Assembly: GCA_023974075.1 (NCBI GenBank)
Contig: CM043789.1
Location: 42,812,832 to 42,876,831, forward strand
DNA: 64,000 nucleotides
Direction: 5' to 3'
Source of the DNA: Chaenocephalus aceratus
Taxonomy: Eukaryota; Chordata; Actinopteri; Perciformes; Channichthyidae
The notes under the pieces are model-generated. The model made no database searches. It had not been told where the DNA came from and saw only the letters and a program-made list of their open reading frames with translations. Below are positions 44,405 to 56,757 of this stretch, one piece after another. The stretch's first letter is position 1. Each line of letters starts with the position of its first letter. The position numbers and the translations under genes were made by a program.

Positions 44405-44760
44405 GTATTGTTGCTTTATGGGGCTTTTATTTAGAAATCAAGAATAATTCTGAGCTTCCTGTAAGGATTTAAGATTTAAGGGTTTTTATTTTGAAAGATA
44501 AGCTCATCCCGAGCTTCCTGTGACTTTCTGCGGCTTTTATTTGGAAAACAAAAACTAATACCGAGCTTCCTGTTTGAATACAATGACATTCTGGGGTTTT
44601 ATGTTTGCATTATAAGCCTCATCTTAAGCTTCCTGTTGTGATAAAGTACATTTCTATGGGCTTTTATTTTGAAAGTATAAGCCTCATCCTCAGGTCTTTA
44701 TAACGAGACAGTTACTTTCTGGGGGGTTTATTCTGGGGGGTGTAGTTTGAAAGAAAAGAA
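44405..44760. repeat. Degenerate ~60-bp tandem repeat
   Basis: GAGCTTCCTGT (or AAGCTTCCTGT) recurs at about 44451, 44511, 44564 and 44625. Each time it is followed by CTTTCTG..GGCTTTTATTTTGAAA-like sequence. Strong divergence between units suggests an old array. Confidence 0.7.
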
Positions 44761-44817
44761 CAAGCATTGTGCAGAGCTTGCTGTTAATTATGGGCTTAAT
44801 TTCCCCTTAATATCAAG

Positions 44818-44829
44818 TACACACACACA

Positions 44830-44868
<39 letters not shown>

Positions 44869-44882
44869 CACACACACACACC

Positions 44883-44925
<43 letters not shown>
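44818..44925. repeat. CA microsatellite
   Basis: (CA)n with CCA and CG breaks. Confidence 0.97.
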
Positions 44926-44928
<3 letters not shown>

Positions 44929-45317
44929 ACACAGTGGCAGTGTTTCTTGTGTTTATGTGTTGGACACTGACACCCGTTTAGTTTAGATAGAATCGATAAT
45001 ACTCCTTAAAGAGCCTGTGTGAGGCAGCTCTCGCCCACAGTGGGCCAGGCCAGAGAAAAACACACGCCACACACTCATTACACTCCAGAACACACACTCA
45101 TTACACTCCACCACACACACTCCCGTCACTGTACACACGCCAAACACACCGAGCAGGAAACAAAAGCAGCGTTCTCTTCTCTCACCGAGTGTAATTTGGA
45201 CCCCAACCCTCCCAATTTTCTGTCTGAGGAGAGCTGCGAGCGCACAGCCACGGTGGGTTTAGGTTTCCCTACACACACCAGGAATGTGATAAACAATACA
45301 TGCATTCTTAGGATCAG

Positions 45318-45402
<85 letters not shown>
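45318..45402. repeat. CA microsatellite
   Basis: Uninterrupted (CA)n, about 84 bp. Confidence 0.97.
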
Positions 45403-45404
<2 letters not shown>

Positions 45405-45486
45405 CAGTACGACATATGTAAAAACATAGACTGTGCCTTGCAGCAGTTAAAAAACTATTGTACATTGGTTAAAACCCCCTGGTCTC

Positions 45487-45489
<3 letters not shown>

Positions 45490-45553
<64 letters not shown>
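45490..45553. repeat. CA microsatellite
   Basis: Uninterrupted (CA)n, about 62 bp. Confidence 0.97.
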
Positions 45554-45923
45554 AGGACGTCGAACACACACTCGATTCAGTGGATATCCAGAGTGCTTCC
45601 CAACAGGGTTCAGCCACACTGCAGCCCTGTGGTCAAAATGTTACAGAATATTGTTGGATGGTTACCAACAGTCGCTCTTTTCTTTGGAAAACGGGGATCC
45701 CTTATGCAACGTTAACGTCTGAACAAAATACACTGCTGGCCAGAAAAATCACATTATTGCAAGTCGGGCATACAGCAACATTCACAACTTGACATCTATA
45801 TAATTCATGCAACTACATCGGCTGAGTGAAATATAATAATACCGAAAGCTTAAACTCTCTGAGCCGTTTATTAAGAGACCATTGAAACACAACCGGTTAG
45901 CTTCAGACAGAAACACTTAAAGG

Positions 45924-47010
45924 CAGGGACGTGCACAGACATTTGGAGGGGCTATTGCTCTAAACTGGAAAAAGCCCCCCCCCCCCTTGTTTTTAATGTA
46001 AAAGGTTCATGAAATAAAATGGGCTGGCTGTGGCTCAGTGTATGTGCTGGACTTCAAATCTGGGGATAGCAAGTTCGAGTCCCACTGCAGTCAGCATGTC
46101 GTTGTGTCCCTTGTGACACTTCACCAAATTGCTCCTGTGGGGATTGTCCACAGTACTGAATGCATTTAAGTCACTTTGGATAAAAGTGTCAAACAAATGA
46201 AATGTAATGTAAAAGCACAACAATGTCATTGCAAGCGACACTCACTTGACTTCATGTCCAACTGCTACATTCGTTGTTCAGGCACATTTTTTGCAGTCCA
46301 TATCTCATAATGTAGTTTGAGCATTGTAACTGCTGGGCAGACATGGCTGCTGATAAAATAGGGCTTACCTTAAATAAACTCACTAATTGATTAAACCAGT
46401 TCATTACGCATTATTCTTATCATTCTTTATGAGCGCAGTAACGGTAAGGTATTTCATTACTTATTTATTTTGAATTCCATAACTTAAAGAGATGGTCAAA
46501 TTAAAGTAGAGATATGGCATAAGATATAATAAAGCGGGACAGGGAAGTGTTCTCCGTGAGAGGGCAATCGAGAAAAGAGAGTGAGCGGCCCCGTTGAGGG
46601 AGTTCACGGAGCAGATGAAAAGACACAGAAAGACAAAAGCACAATAAAAAGTATATTTAGGTGTTTTTTTGTAAATAACCGACGGTGTCAAGAGGTAGTA
46701 AAGTCCCCTGGTGTGTCCCCTATACTCTAACGCCATTTGGTGTGATCACCATAGCCATATGAGGCCGGACTCGGAGGGCTTTCCTTCGCTTTCAGCTGTC
46801 AGATTGTAAACAAAGTCACGTGACTGGGGGCAGATGAAAGCGCTGACAAGTTGTGTTTTTATCGCAGTGAGACGCTACGATACTAAATGTGGGCTTGTTG
46901 ATTGATTCGGCCAGAATAGAAAACAAAAAAAACTCTCGCTTTCTCCAGAGGGGCAGGTCAGACAAAAATGGCAAACGGGCAACATTAGCCCGTACCTGTG
47001 CACGTCACTG
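45924..47010. mobile_element. hAT element with CAGGGACGTGCACAG termini
   Basis: The termini CAGGGACGTGCACAG and CTGTGCACGTCACTG are flanked by an exact 8-bp duplication CTTAAAGG (45916-45923 and 47011-47018). A SINE lies within. No transposase is readable. Confidence 0.9.
46022..46213 (+). mobile_element. tRNA-derived SINE
   Basis: Box A-like TGGCTCAGTGTATG (about 46030) and box B GTTCGAGTCC (46073-46082) head the element, followed by CACTGCAGTCAGCATGTCGT and the tail CACTTTGGATAAAAGTGTC + AATGTAATGTAA. It lies inside the hAT. Confidence 0.85.
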
Positions 47011-47011
47011 C

Positions 47012-47400
47012 TTAAAGGTGGGGTAGGTACGTTTGAGAAACCGGCTCGAGATACACTTGTTGTTATATTCCATGGAATGCTCTCAACATCCCGATAGCAA
47101 TGAATATCTGAAGTGCTTTGACAAAAAATCCATAACGAAATATCATCTGTGGAAGCCGTGGCGCTGTAAAAAGCACGACCAATCATCTGAGCCGGCCCGG
47201 CTAAAGTAACTGGATGGCCTACCTGCCTGTCAGCCTTCCATCTGGGCACAAACTTACCTCGTGCCCTCATTGGTCATGTGCGCGTTCGTGTGTGTTGGGG
47301 GAGGGGCTCTGAGAGGAAGGGCAGATTTTATCCGGCTGTGTATTTTCAAATTCTAGCGCAGTCGAGCTGCTTTCTCCAAAATTACCTACCCCACCTTTAA
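47012..47400. mobile_element. TTAA-flanked MITE with AGGTGGGGTAGGTA termini
   Basis: TTAAAGGTGGGGTAGGTA and TACCTACCCCACCTTTAA are near-perfect inverted ends, both in TTAA. 389 bp, non-coding. Its left end overlaps the target site of the hAT at 45924. Confidence 0.88.
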
Positions 47401-48305
47401 AAGTGGGGTGAATAGGTATATTATCTGTTATCTTATCTGTTCTTTCTAAGATTGTCTCACTGGTTAATTCATATATTATCCTATCATATCAATGTATCAC
47501 ATATGTATACAGTAGTCTTTCTCGGCCAACAGGAAAATCTATTCAGCCACACAAAAACTTTTTTTCTTCTATTGAGAACGTTTTGAGTGAACATTCCCGT
47601 TTTCCATGCAGGTTTTTTATCCTTCAAAATGTGCAAATATGACATAACATATTCCACTGACCCCACCAGGTGCACCCCGTTTACATGACTTATACGTGAT
47701 TAACTGTCAGGCGGGAACGAGGTCTTGTTTTGTACGTTTTTGTGTTTCTCTTATTTTCCTACGATACTGTGATGATTGGCTGTGAATACGAACATATGAA
47801 GAACAGACCATCTATTTTATTCATTTTGAGAAAGGGGCAGGTAATATAAGATTATTTTCTTCTCCCTGCTGCTTTTTCGGGTATGGTGTGTTTATAGAGA
47901 CATGTTTTGTAAATAATTGTTATACATTAAGTTGTGCATACTATGATTCTCTCTGTGAATCCAGCTCTGTTAACTTTGAGGAACAGAGTTGACTGAACTC
48001 CGAGTGAAACCTGCAGTTTGTTGGCGTGTGGTGAAAACCGAGGTCAAAGGGTTAACGTTTCTGTGGGACGTCTGAGGACACTGAGCAGCCTGGTTAGACC
48101 CAGCTGTCAAAACACCACCAACACACACACACAAGAAACATGCACTCCAAGACAGCCAGGTGTCTCTGTATGAATGAGTGTAGTGTATCCCACCTGTACA
48201 CACTGCCACGCTAATTTAGCATAAAACCACAGCAGGTGACACTGATGACCTGGACTGTGTATCAGTGTGTGGAGCAGAGAGAAAACTCCTGCCACTCACT
48301 GATGG
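47401..48305. other. Intergenic DNA, no recognised feature
   Basis: No clear array, terminus or coding exon. Confidence 0.45.
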
Positions 48306-48309
48306 TAGA

Positions 48310-51300
48310 CAGAGATGGCAAAAGTACACACATCCTTTACTCAAGTAGAAGTACAGATACTCGTGTTTAAAATACTCTGGTAAAAGTAGAAGTACGGACT
48401 AAACTTCTTTACTCAAGTAAAAGGTCTTTGTGTTCAACATGTAAGAAGTAGAAAGTACAGGTATTTGGGTTCAACATGTAAGAAGTAGTAGAAAGTACAG
48501 GTTTTGTGTTCAACATGTGAGAAGTAGAAAGTACAGGTATTTGAGTTCAACATGTGAGAAGTAGAAAGTACAGGTATTTGTGTTCAACATGTGAGAAGTA
48601 GAAAGTTCAGGTATTTGTGTTCAACATGTAAGAAGTAGAAAGTACAGGTATTTGAGTTCAACATGTGAGAAGTAGAAAGTACAGGTATTTGAGTTCAACA
48701 TGTAAGAAGTAGAAAGTACAGGTATTTGTGTTCAACATGTGAGAAGTACCTCTCTGAAGAACCAGCACCTTACCGTGGTAGAGAGGTTTGTGTGCCCTGA
48801 TGAACCTGGGGGCTGTGTTGTCTGGAACCTTGTGTTCCTGGTAGGGTCTCCCATGGCAAATTGGTCTCAGGCAAGGGGCCAGACTAAGATTGATTCAAAA
48901 GACCTCATGAAAGACGACACAGGAAGTGAGGATACCCGGCCCGGAGGAAGCCCGGGGTCCCTTTCTGGAGCCAGGCCCAGAAGGAGGACTCGTCGTCGAG
49001 CGTCTGGTGGACAGGCTTGCCACGGAGCCCGGCCGGGCCCAGCCCGAAAAGGTAACGTGGGCAACACCTCCGCTTCTCCATCCCGCGGGCCCACCACCTA
49101 CGGGAAACAGCGATGGGGTCGGGTGCGCTGCCAGAAGGGTGGCAGTGAAAGCGGAGGGTCTCGACGGACCAGACCCGGGCGACAGAAGCTGGCTTTGGGG
49201 ACGTGGAACGTCACCTCTCTGGGGGGGAAGGAGCCGGAGCTTGTGCGGGAGGTGGAGCGTTACCAGTTCGATCTGGTTGGGCTCACCTCTACGCACAGCG
49301 TCGGCTCTGGAACCTTACTTCTGGATAGGGGTTGGACTCTATTCTTCTCCGGAGTTGCCCAAGGTGTGAGGCGCCGGGCGGGTGTGGGGATACTCCCCGG
49401 TTAGGTGCTTCGTTGTTGGAGTTTACCCCAGTGGACGAGAGGGTCGCCTCCCTACGCCTGCGGGTTATGGGGGGGAAAACTCTGACTGTTGTGTGTGCTT
49501 ATGCACCCAACAGCAGTTCAGAGTATACGGCCTTCTTGGAGACCCTGGAAAGAGTCCTCTATGGGGCTCCTGAAGGGGACTCCTTAGTCTTGCTGGGAGA
49601 CTTCAACGCACATGTGGGCAATGATGGAGACACTTGGAGGGGCGTGATTGGGAGAAACGGCCCCCCTGATCTGAACCGGAGTGGTGGTTTGTTACTGGAC
49701 TTCTGTGCTAGTCATGGATTGGCCATAACAAACACCATGTTCGAACATAAGGATGCTCATAAGTGTACGTGGTACCAGAGCACCCTAGGCAGAAGGTCCA
49801 TGATCGATTTCGTTATCGTATCATCGGACCTGAGGCCGTATGTTTTGGACACTCGGGTAAAGAGAGGGCGGAGTTGTCAACTGATCACCATCTGGTGGTG
49901 AGTTGGGTCGAGTGGCGGGGGAAGCCTCTGGATAGACCTGGTAAGCCCAAACGTGTAGTTCGGGTGAACTGGGAACGTCTGGAGGAGGCCCAAGTTCAGG
50001 AGGCCTTCAACTCACACCTCCAGCGGAGCTTTTCGGGCATTCTTGTGGAGGTTGGGGACATTGAACCAGAGTGGTCGGTGTTCAAAGCCTCTATTGCCGA
50101 AGCCGCGGCGGGGAGCTGTGGTCTCAAGGTCCTAGGTGCCTCAAGGGGCGGTAACCTTCGAACCTCCTGGTGGACACCGGTGGTCAGGGAAGCCGTCCGA
50201 CTGAAGAAGGAGGCCTTCAGGGATTTGTTATCCCGGGGGACTCCCGAAGCAGTTGCAAGGTACCGACAGGCCCGAAGGGTAGCAGCCTCATCCGTGGCCG
50301 AGGCAAAGCAGCGGGTGTGGGAGAAGTTCGGAGAAGACATGGAGAAGGACTTTCGGGCGGCACCAAAGTTGTTCTGGAAAACTGTCCGACACCTCAGGAG
50401 GGGGAAGCAGGGGACCATCCAAGCTGTGTACAGTAAGGATGGGACGCTGTTGACCTCAACTGATGGAGTGTTAGGGCGTTGGAAGGAACACTTTGAGGAA
50501 CTCCTGAACCCGACAACTCCGCCCTCTATGGTAGAGGCAGAGCTGGAGTATGACGGGGGATCAACACCAATCTCCCGGGGGGAGGTCACTGAGGTCGTCA
50601 AACAACTCCACAGTGGCAAAGCCCCGGGGGTGGATGAGATCCGCCCGGAAATGCTGAAGGCTCTGGGTGTTGAGGGACTGTCATGGTTGACACGTCTCAT
50701 CAACGTTGCGGGGAAGTCGGAAACAGTACCGAAGGAGTGGCAGACCGGGGTGGTGGTTCCCCTTTTCAAAAAGGGGGATCAGAGGGTGTGTGCCAATTAC
50801 AGAGGCATCACACTACTCAGCCTCCCCGGGAAAGTTTACTCCAAGGTACTCAAGAGGAGGGTCAGGCCGATTGTCGAACCTCAGATTGAGGAGGAACAAT
50901 GCGGATTCCGTCCTGGTCGTGGAACGAAGGATCAGCTTTTTACTCTCGCAAGCATCCTGGAGGGGGCCTGGGAGTACGCTTATCCGGTCTATGTGTTTTG
51001 TGGACTTGGAGAAGGCGTATGACCGAGTTCCCAGGGAGTTACTGTGGGAGTGCTGCGGGAGTATGGGGTGAGGGGGTCTCTACTCAGGGCCATCCAATCT
51101 CTGTACTCCCAAAGCGAGAGCTGTGTCCGGGTCCTCGGCAGTAAGTCGGACCCATTTCCGGTGAGGGTTGGCCTCCGCCAGGGCTGCACTTTGTCACCAA
51201 TCCCGTTTGTAATATACATGGATCGGATTTCGAGGCGTAGTCGTGGGGGGGGGGGGTCTGCAGTTCGGTGGACCAAGGATTGCACCACTGCTTTTTGCAG

Positions 51301-52475
51301 ATGATGTGGTTCTGATGGCTTCATCGGTCTGCGACCTTCAGCACTCACTGGATCGGTTCGCAACCGAGTGTGTGAAGCGGCTGGGATGAGGATCAGCACC
51401 TCCAAATCTGAGGCCATGGTTCTCAGCAGGAAACCGATGGACTGTCCACTCCAAGTAGGGAATGAGTCCTTACCCCAAGTGAAGGAGTTCAAGTATCTCG
51501 GGGTCTTGTTCTCGAGTGAGGGAACAATGGAGCGTGAGATGGGCCGGAGAGTCGGAGCAGCGGGAGCGGTACTGCAGTCGCTTTACCGCACCGTTGTGAC
51601 GAAGAGGGAGCTGAGCCAGAAGGCAAAGCTCTCTGTCTACCGGGCCATTTTCGTTCCTACCCTCACCTATGGTCATGAAGGATGGGTCATGACCGAAAGA
51701 ACGAGATTGCGGATACAAGCGGCCGAGATGGGTTTTCTCCGCCGGGTGGCTGGCGTCTCCCTTAGGGATAAGGTGAGAAGTTCGGTCATCAGGGAGGGAC
51801 TCGGAGTTGAGCCAGTTGAGGTGGTTCGGGCACCTAGTTAGGATGCCACCTGGGCACCTCCCTAGGGAGGTGTTCCAGGCACGTCCAGCTGGGAATAGAC
51901 CAAGGAGTAGACCTAGGACCAGGTGGAGGGATTATATCTCTTCGCTGGCCTGGGAGCGCCTTGGATCCCCCAGTCAGAGCTGGTTGATGTCGCCAGGGAA
52001 AAGAAAGTTTGGGGCTCTCTGCTGGAACTGCTACCCCCGCGACCCGACCACGGATAAGCGGGAGAAGATGGATGGATGTAAGAAGTAGAAAGTACAGGTA
52101 TTTGTGTTCAACATGTAAAAAGTAGAAAGTACAGGTATTTGTGTTCAACATGTAAGAAGTAGAAAGTACAGGTATTTGAGTTCAACATGTGAGAAGTAGA
52201 AAGTACAGGTATTTGTGTTCAACATGTAAGAAGTAGAAAGTACAGGTATTTTGTTCAACATGTGAGAAGTAGAAAGTACAGGTATTTGAGTTCAACATGT
52301 AAGAAGTAGAAAGTACAGGTATTTGTGTTCAACATGTAAGAAGTAGAAAGTACAGGTATTTGTGTTCAACATGTAAGAAGTAGAAAGTACAGGTATTTGT
52401 GTTCAAAATGTAAGAAGTAGAAATTCGTCAGAGAAATAAGTAGTGGAGTAAAGCACTGATACCCGAAACGAAGCA
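48310..52475. mobile_element. hAT-like element with 37-bp array, copy 3 (reverse), split by a LINE
   Basis: The left end CAGAGATGGCAAAAGTACAC is the complement of the copy 1 right end. The array occupies 48425-48748 and 52079-52430 (about 9 units on each side). The other end is truncated near AGTAGTGGAGTAAAGCACTG. Confidence 0.85.
48749..52078 (+). mobile_element. Near-complete RTE-like LINE (APE endonuclease + reverse transcriptase), degraded
   Basis: This is a 3.3-kb non-LTR retrotransposon that encodes a polyprotein broken by about six frame changes (near 49390, 49868, 50997, 51045, 51280, 51370 and 51838). Endonuclease motifs: [25 protein letters not shown] (49589) and TDHHLVVSW (49880). 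Reverse-transcriptase motifs: VVVPLFKKGDQRVCANYRGI (50752), GFRPGRGTKDQLF, FVDLEKAYDRVPR (about 50998), VGLRQGCTLSP, LFADDVVLMAS (catalytic ADD, about 51290) and FKYLGVLFSS. It ends with (GATG)n. Clade assignment to RTE is from motif wording and the GATG tail, not a tree. It is inserted inside the 37-bp satellite with flanks ATGTGAGAAGTA / ATGTAAGAAGTA. Confidence 0.92.
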
Positions 52476-52544
52476 GTGAGAATTGTGTGTATGATTCTGT
52501 GTGTGCGTGTGTGTGTGTTTCGTACTAATTTCAGGGTACTGTAT

Positions 52545-52590
<46 letters not shown>
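52545..52590. repeat. GT microsatellite
   Basis: Uninterrupted (GT)n. Confidence 0.95.
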
Positions 52591-52591
<1 letters not shown>

Positions 52592-52702
52592 GACTCAGTG
52601 AGATTGGCGGCTCGGTCCCGAGGGGGCTGTGGCTTAGCCGACGCCGGCGCACTGTTAAAGCTAAACACTCCTAATTGAGAAGGACGCTTACAGGCCCTCC
52701 TC

Positions 52703-52743
52703 TGTGTGTGTGTGTGTGTGTGGTGTTTGTATGTGTGTGTGTG

Positions 52744-52789
<46 letters not shown>

Positions 52790-52800
52790 TGTGTGTGTGG
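52703..52800. repeat. GT microsatellite
   Basis: (GT)n with GG, TA and GC interruptions. Confidence 0.95.
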
Positions 52801-53082
52801 ACAGAGTTGGATAAAGTGTGAGTTAGACAAGGAGGTAAGGAACAAGAAGAACACACCAGGCCTGCGGTGGTAAAAGCATCAGTGGCCCTTTCTGCACTCT
52901 TCATGGCAGTTAGCTGACGCTGAGGAGCCACACGAGGTGTGTGCGTTCACTGTTCTCTCTGATACTAGTGTTTCACTAATCTATCGGGCACTACATGCGT
53001 GCTCTTCATCATGCTCTGTAATTCATAATCTAATACACAGGGATACATACTGTAGGTAGAAACTCCCTAACACCGGGACTTG

Positions 53083-53172
53083 AGCCTTTGCAGACCATTT
53101 ACATGCACTACAACCTAAAGGACACACTACAGGAGAGGGAAAACCCCAAACAAGCTAAGTAGGGCTTCTTAA
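53083..53172. mobile_element. Fragment of the 57-bp-array element (tail end)
   Basis: CAGACCATTTACATGCACTA to AAGTAGGGCTTCTT resembles 31375-31462. Confidence 0.6.
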
Positions 53173-53175
53173 ATA

Positions 53176-53591
53176 TTAAAGGTCTCCTATGTTTAATCAT
53201 ATATTACAACTATATAAAAAAGATGTCGATGATGTGTTTTGTCCTGATCCATTTCTATAAAAACCTGTCTGAAAATGAGCTGATCAGATTTTGGCCACTT
53301 TATGATGTCATAATGATGTGTTGTCTTGTGTAACCTTTAGCCAATCAGCAACCAAGGTAACCCCCCCCCCCCCCCCCCCCTTATCACCTGAATCTCCTCT
53401 AGAGCTCCATTGAGTTCTTTGTAACCAAATGTCTCTCAGAGGGGCGTGGGAGGGGCTCCTTATTTTTCATCTGAAGTGACAGACAGAGAATCAGCACTTT
53501 GGAAACAGGGCTGAAACAGAGGGGATTATGGGTAATGCTGCAAACGATCTGCTTGGTGTTGGAGCCAATCAGTATGACAGCAGATCTTTAA
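53176..53591. mobile_element. TTAA-flanked element P4, no array
   Basis: TTAAAGGTCTCCTATG at the left and GATCTTTAA at the right bound the element. The interior is colinear with P1-P3, including CTGAAAATGAGCTGATCAG and the C-run at 53360-53380. It serves as the array-free reference for P1 and P2. Confidence 0.88.
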
Positions 53592-54147
53592 GCCTCCTGT
53601 AGGTTCTGTGTTCTTGTGGTTCTGCTGTGACCCACGTCCCGCTCCCTGTGGGCAGAGGGAATTATTCCAGCAGCAGGCGTCACGCTCTCATCCTAAAAGT
53701 AAACCCTGCTGCCGTAACCGTCCAAAGGGAAGCAGCCAGAGGAGTTGGTAAATCTCTGGAGCACGCACTCTGAACAGTGCCCGCATTGAACGAGGTGTAT
53801 CCAGCGAGGGCAGATCTGCAACACCTGGAACACCTGCACAGGTTTTACCCACGTTCACGTCATGAACAGATCTGACATTCCTGCTATAAGAAGCTGCTCA
53901 GTTAGGATTCCAGCCACTACATACTGGCTTGGGGAGTAACAGATTACATTTAAAGAGATAACGTAATCAGCAAAACAAAAATTGGGGATTCTATAGCAGG
54001 ATTACAAAGTTAGAGCAACACTTACAGTAAAAGATCAAATCATGGTTGTGGTAAAAGGATCAGATGTTATCTCTTCTTTGCAGGCTGCACTGTTCTGAAG
54101 GATAACACTTTAAGCGTGAACCTATACGCCTACTCCCTGAATCTGCT
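53592..54147. other. Intergenic DNA, no recognised feature
   Basis: GC-moderate, no terminal repeat or exon recognised. Confidence 0.45.
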
Positions 54148-54150
54148 TTA

Positions 54151-54760
54151 CGGTACGTCCACACAGCAGCTTTTCAAAAATCTTGAAAATCTTGGAGCTG
54201 GGCGTGTCTGACAGCTTGGGGATTTTTGCGAGCAACGCGACCAACAACCAATCACATGAATCTCCCGCCCCCGACATACAAAGCAAAAAACCCCGGGGAT
54301 TTTATGCGAGCAATATAAATATATATAAACTCCCCAAACAGGCGAAAACCTACCAGTTTCCCCCACTGTCTCTGCCACCTCCCTCCATGCTGGTTCCTCC
54401 GGTTTGTATCCCGGTAATAGTTCTGGTCGTAAAGAACCGGGTGATTTGCTACCGTAATTTCTCGTTTGGAATATGAGGAAATGAATTCTCCCAGCTTACA
54501 CGCGGTTTGATTGGCTAGCGCTTCTACTGTCAGATTTGCATAAACGTGTTTGATTGGCTGGCGCTTCCAGCTCAGCTTCAAAAGTTGAACATTGCTCAAC
54601 TTTGGAATCCTGGTAATCCTGGAAATCTTCGCTTCGCTCCCCCACAATGCAGTTCGGCGAAAAGCGAGGCAAAGTGACGTCACCCCCATTCAAAGTCAAT
54701 GGGCAGAGAAGCGTTGGAAGCGGTGGAAGATTCTTCTGAAGCTGCTGTGTGGACGTACCG
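54151..54760. mobile_element. PIF/Harbinger-like MITE
   Basis: The perfect termini CGGTACGTCCACACAGCAGC and GCTGCTGTGTGGACGTACCG are flanked by TTA (54148-54150) and TTA (54761-54763). 610 bp, non-coding. Confidence 0.9.
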
Positions 54761-54763
54761 TTA

Positions 54764-56757
54764 TAGTTATGCTGCAAATATAACAACTTTCCAAGAAGCT
54801 TAACACACAATTGCAACAGCCAGGGACACTACGAAGTGATGCACTCAGCTGAGGGCTTGTTGACGTTCGGGGATTATAAGGTTGGCCACAGTTCGCCTGT
54901 TTTATATGCGTTAGTATTTCGTGAGTACATTTGAAATGACCTGATTAGCTAGCTAGCTTACAGCAGACCTGCACAAGTATCGGATGGCTTTGTGTGAGCA
55001 CATTGTTAAAATAAACCGCTAAAACATCTTAGGTAACTTTCCAACAACAGGGAAAGTCGAATAGTCCGTTTAGCTTAGGAACCTTCCTAAAGGAGTGAAA
55101 TGACCCGGAAGTCCCTCAGTGGCAGCCATGATAAGTGCCGTTCCAATTCTCTAGAATGATGAGAATGATAGGAAAGGAGGTTTCAAACTTCCTTTATAAC
55201 CTCCTTTAGCTTAGGAACCACTGGACCTCCCTAACCGACAGGAGAGGAGAAAATGCTGCCCCACAATGCCTTGCAGCCGCAGCATTTGCCGTCACTCAAC
55301 AGTCGGCCGTTCACGGAAACAACCGATTATGACCGAGAAATGATATCATGAAAGTTACGGTGCTTATTAAGCTTTTTAAAACGTAGGTGGTAAGTTGCCA
55401 AAGTGCTTTGTTCTGAACGTTCATCAGTATTATAATCAAAGAGAGAAATATGAACGTTAGTTTTTACTGAAATGATCAAATAAAGTCAACATTTCAGTCT
55501 TCACTGAGCTGTGTGGGGTTTGTTCAACTTTTAAAAGATGTTGAATGGTGATATACACAGTGATAGATGTTAAGGACTAACGTTTATAATAAATACATCT
55601 GTATTGATTTTAAGATCTTTAGTTCATACAATCATACGTATTGGGATCATTGGTATTAATGTGGACCGGAGGGAGAGGGCGACGAGCATAAGTTTCACTT
55701 TCCTTTTTTATTTCAATTCCAGCTTTGGTCCTGAAGAATATGTTTCTCTGTTGTCCACGTTCATAAAGCAAAGCAGCAGCATCAGAGCACGGTGCAGAGT
55801 CTCTAGATGAGTTCACAGTAGTCCCTCGTTCTTATTGAACATCCATGTTGTAGTCCGCTGTATAGAAAACTGTAGTTTCCATGGTTTCCCCACAGCAGCA
55901 GACGCACATTCATGACGTCCGCCGCTGCATCATAAACACGTCGGATAGTGAAAGTGCAGTCGAATTCTCTAAAGCACCGCAGTCTCTTCTCCTAAGTCCT
56001 TTTGAATTCTCCTATCCACTATCCCTTAACCCCGTGACGTTTCACTCAGAGGTCAAGGAATAGACGATAGGGTTAGAATTTAGGAGCTGATTTTTAAACT
56101 ATCCGAACGCAACCAGGGACAGTTGGCCAACCTTCTGATCTCCGGTCCGAGCTGTGGCGTCACTTTTTAGTGTCCCCGGTGTGTTTTGAGCTTCTTGCAG
56201 TGGTCTTGTTTACAGCGTTTCATTTCTCAACACTGAGACACATTTGCATTTGAGATGTTTTCACCGTCTCTAAAAGCTCCCCGTTCTGTTGACCAAACAT
56301 CACTGCACAGCGTGTCGGTCCACGTTCTTGCAGCTGTATTTATTTCCTGGCTGGCAGAGATGGTGACGGTGGTTCCCGTTAGTCACGGAGAGTTGCTCTC
56401 TGCCTGACGGAGGGTTCAGGACAGCAGCCGGATATCAAGTCTTTGGACATGCATTCACAAAGCTGAGGCTCTCTGACGGTCTGCGTGCGTAACCACCTTT
56501 TCCTTTCATGAGGAAGAGAACGGGAGGCCTATACATGTTGTGTGTGAAAAGGGTTTATTGACATCAGTGGTGAAAAGTAACTATTTACTCAAGGACTGTA
56601 CAAGTTGTAACGTATACATTGATTGAGTATTTGCATTCAATATTGCGTTATACTATATCTCCAATACATTTAAAACTTTACTCTAGTTACCTTTCAGATG
56701 GAAATGTGGCATTGATGCAACATAATGCATCTCTAAGAATAAAACCAGTGGGCTATA
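54764..56757. other. Intergenic DNA; possible old element at 55030-56110
   Basis: TTAGCTTAGGAACC occurs twice (55068 and 55209), and AGGAGTGAAATGACCCGG has a loose inverted counterpart near 56030. No coding gene recognised. Confidence 0.35.

Noticed and set aside
46022..46100. tRNA gene candidate
   Set aside because: Box A/B-like motifs belong to a SINE head; it is followed by the SINE body and tail, and no proper cloverleaf is apparent.
48739..51841. Host gene encoding an endonuclease/reverse transcriptase
   Set aside because: Frame-broken non-LTR retrotransposon with (GATG)n tail and a second truncated copy; no sign of domestication.
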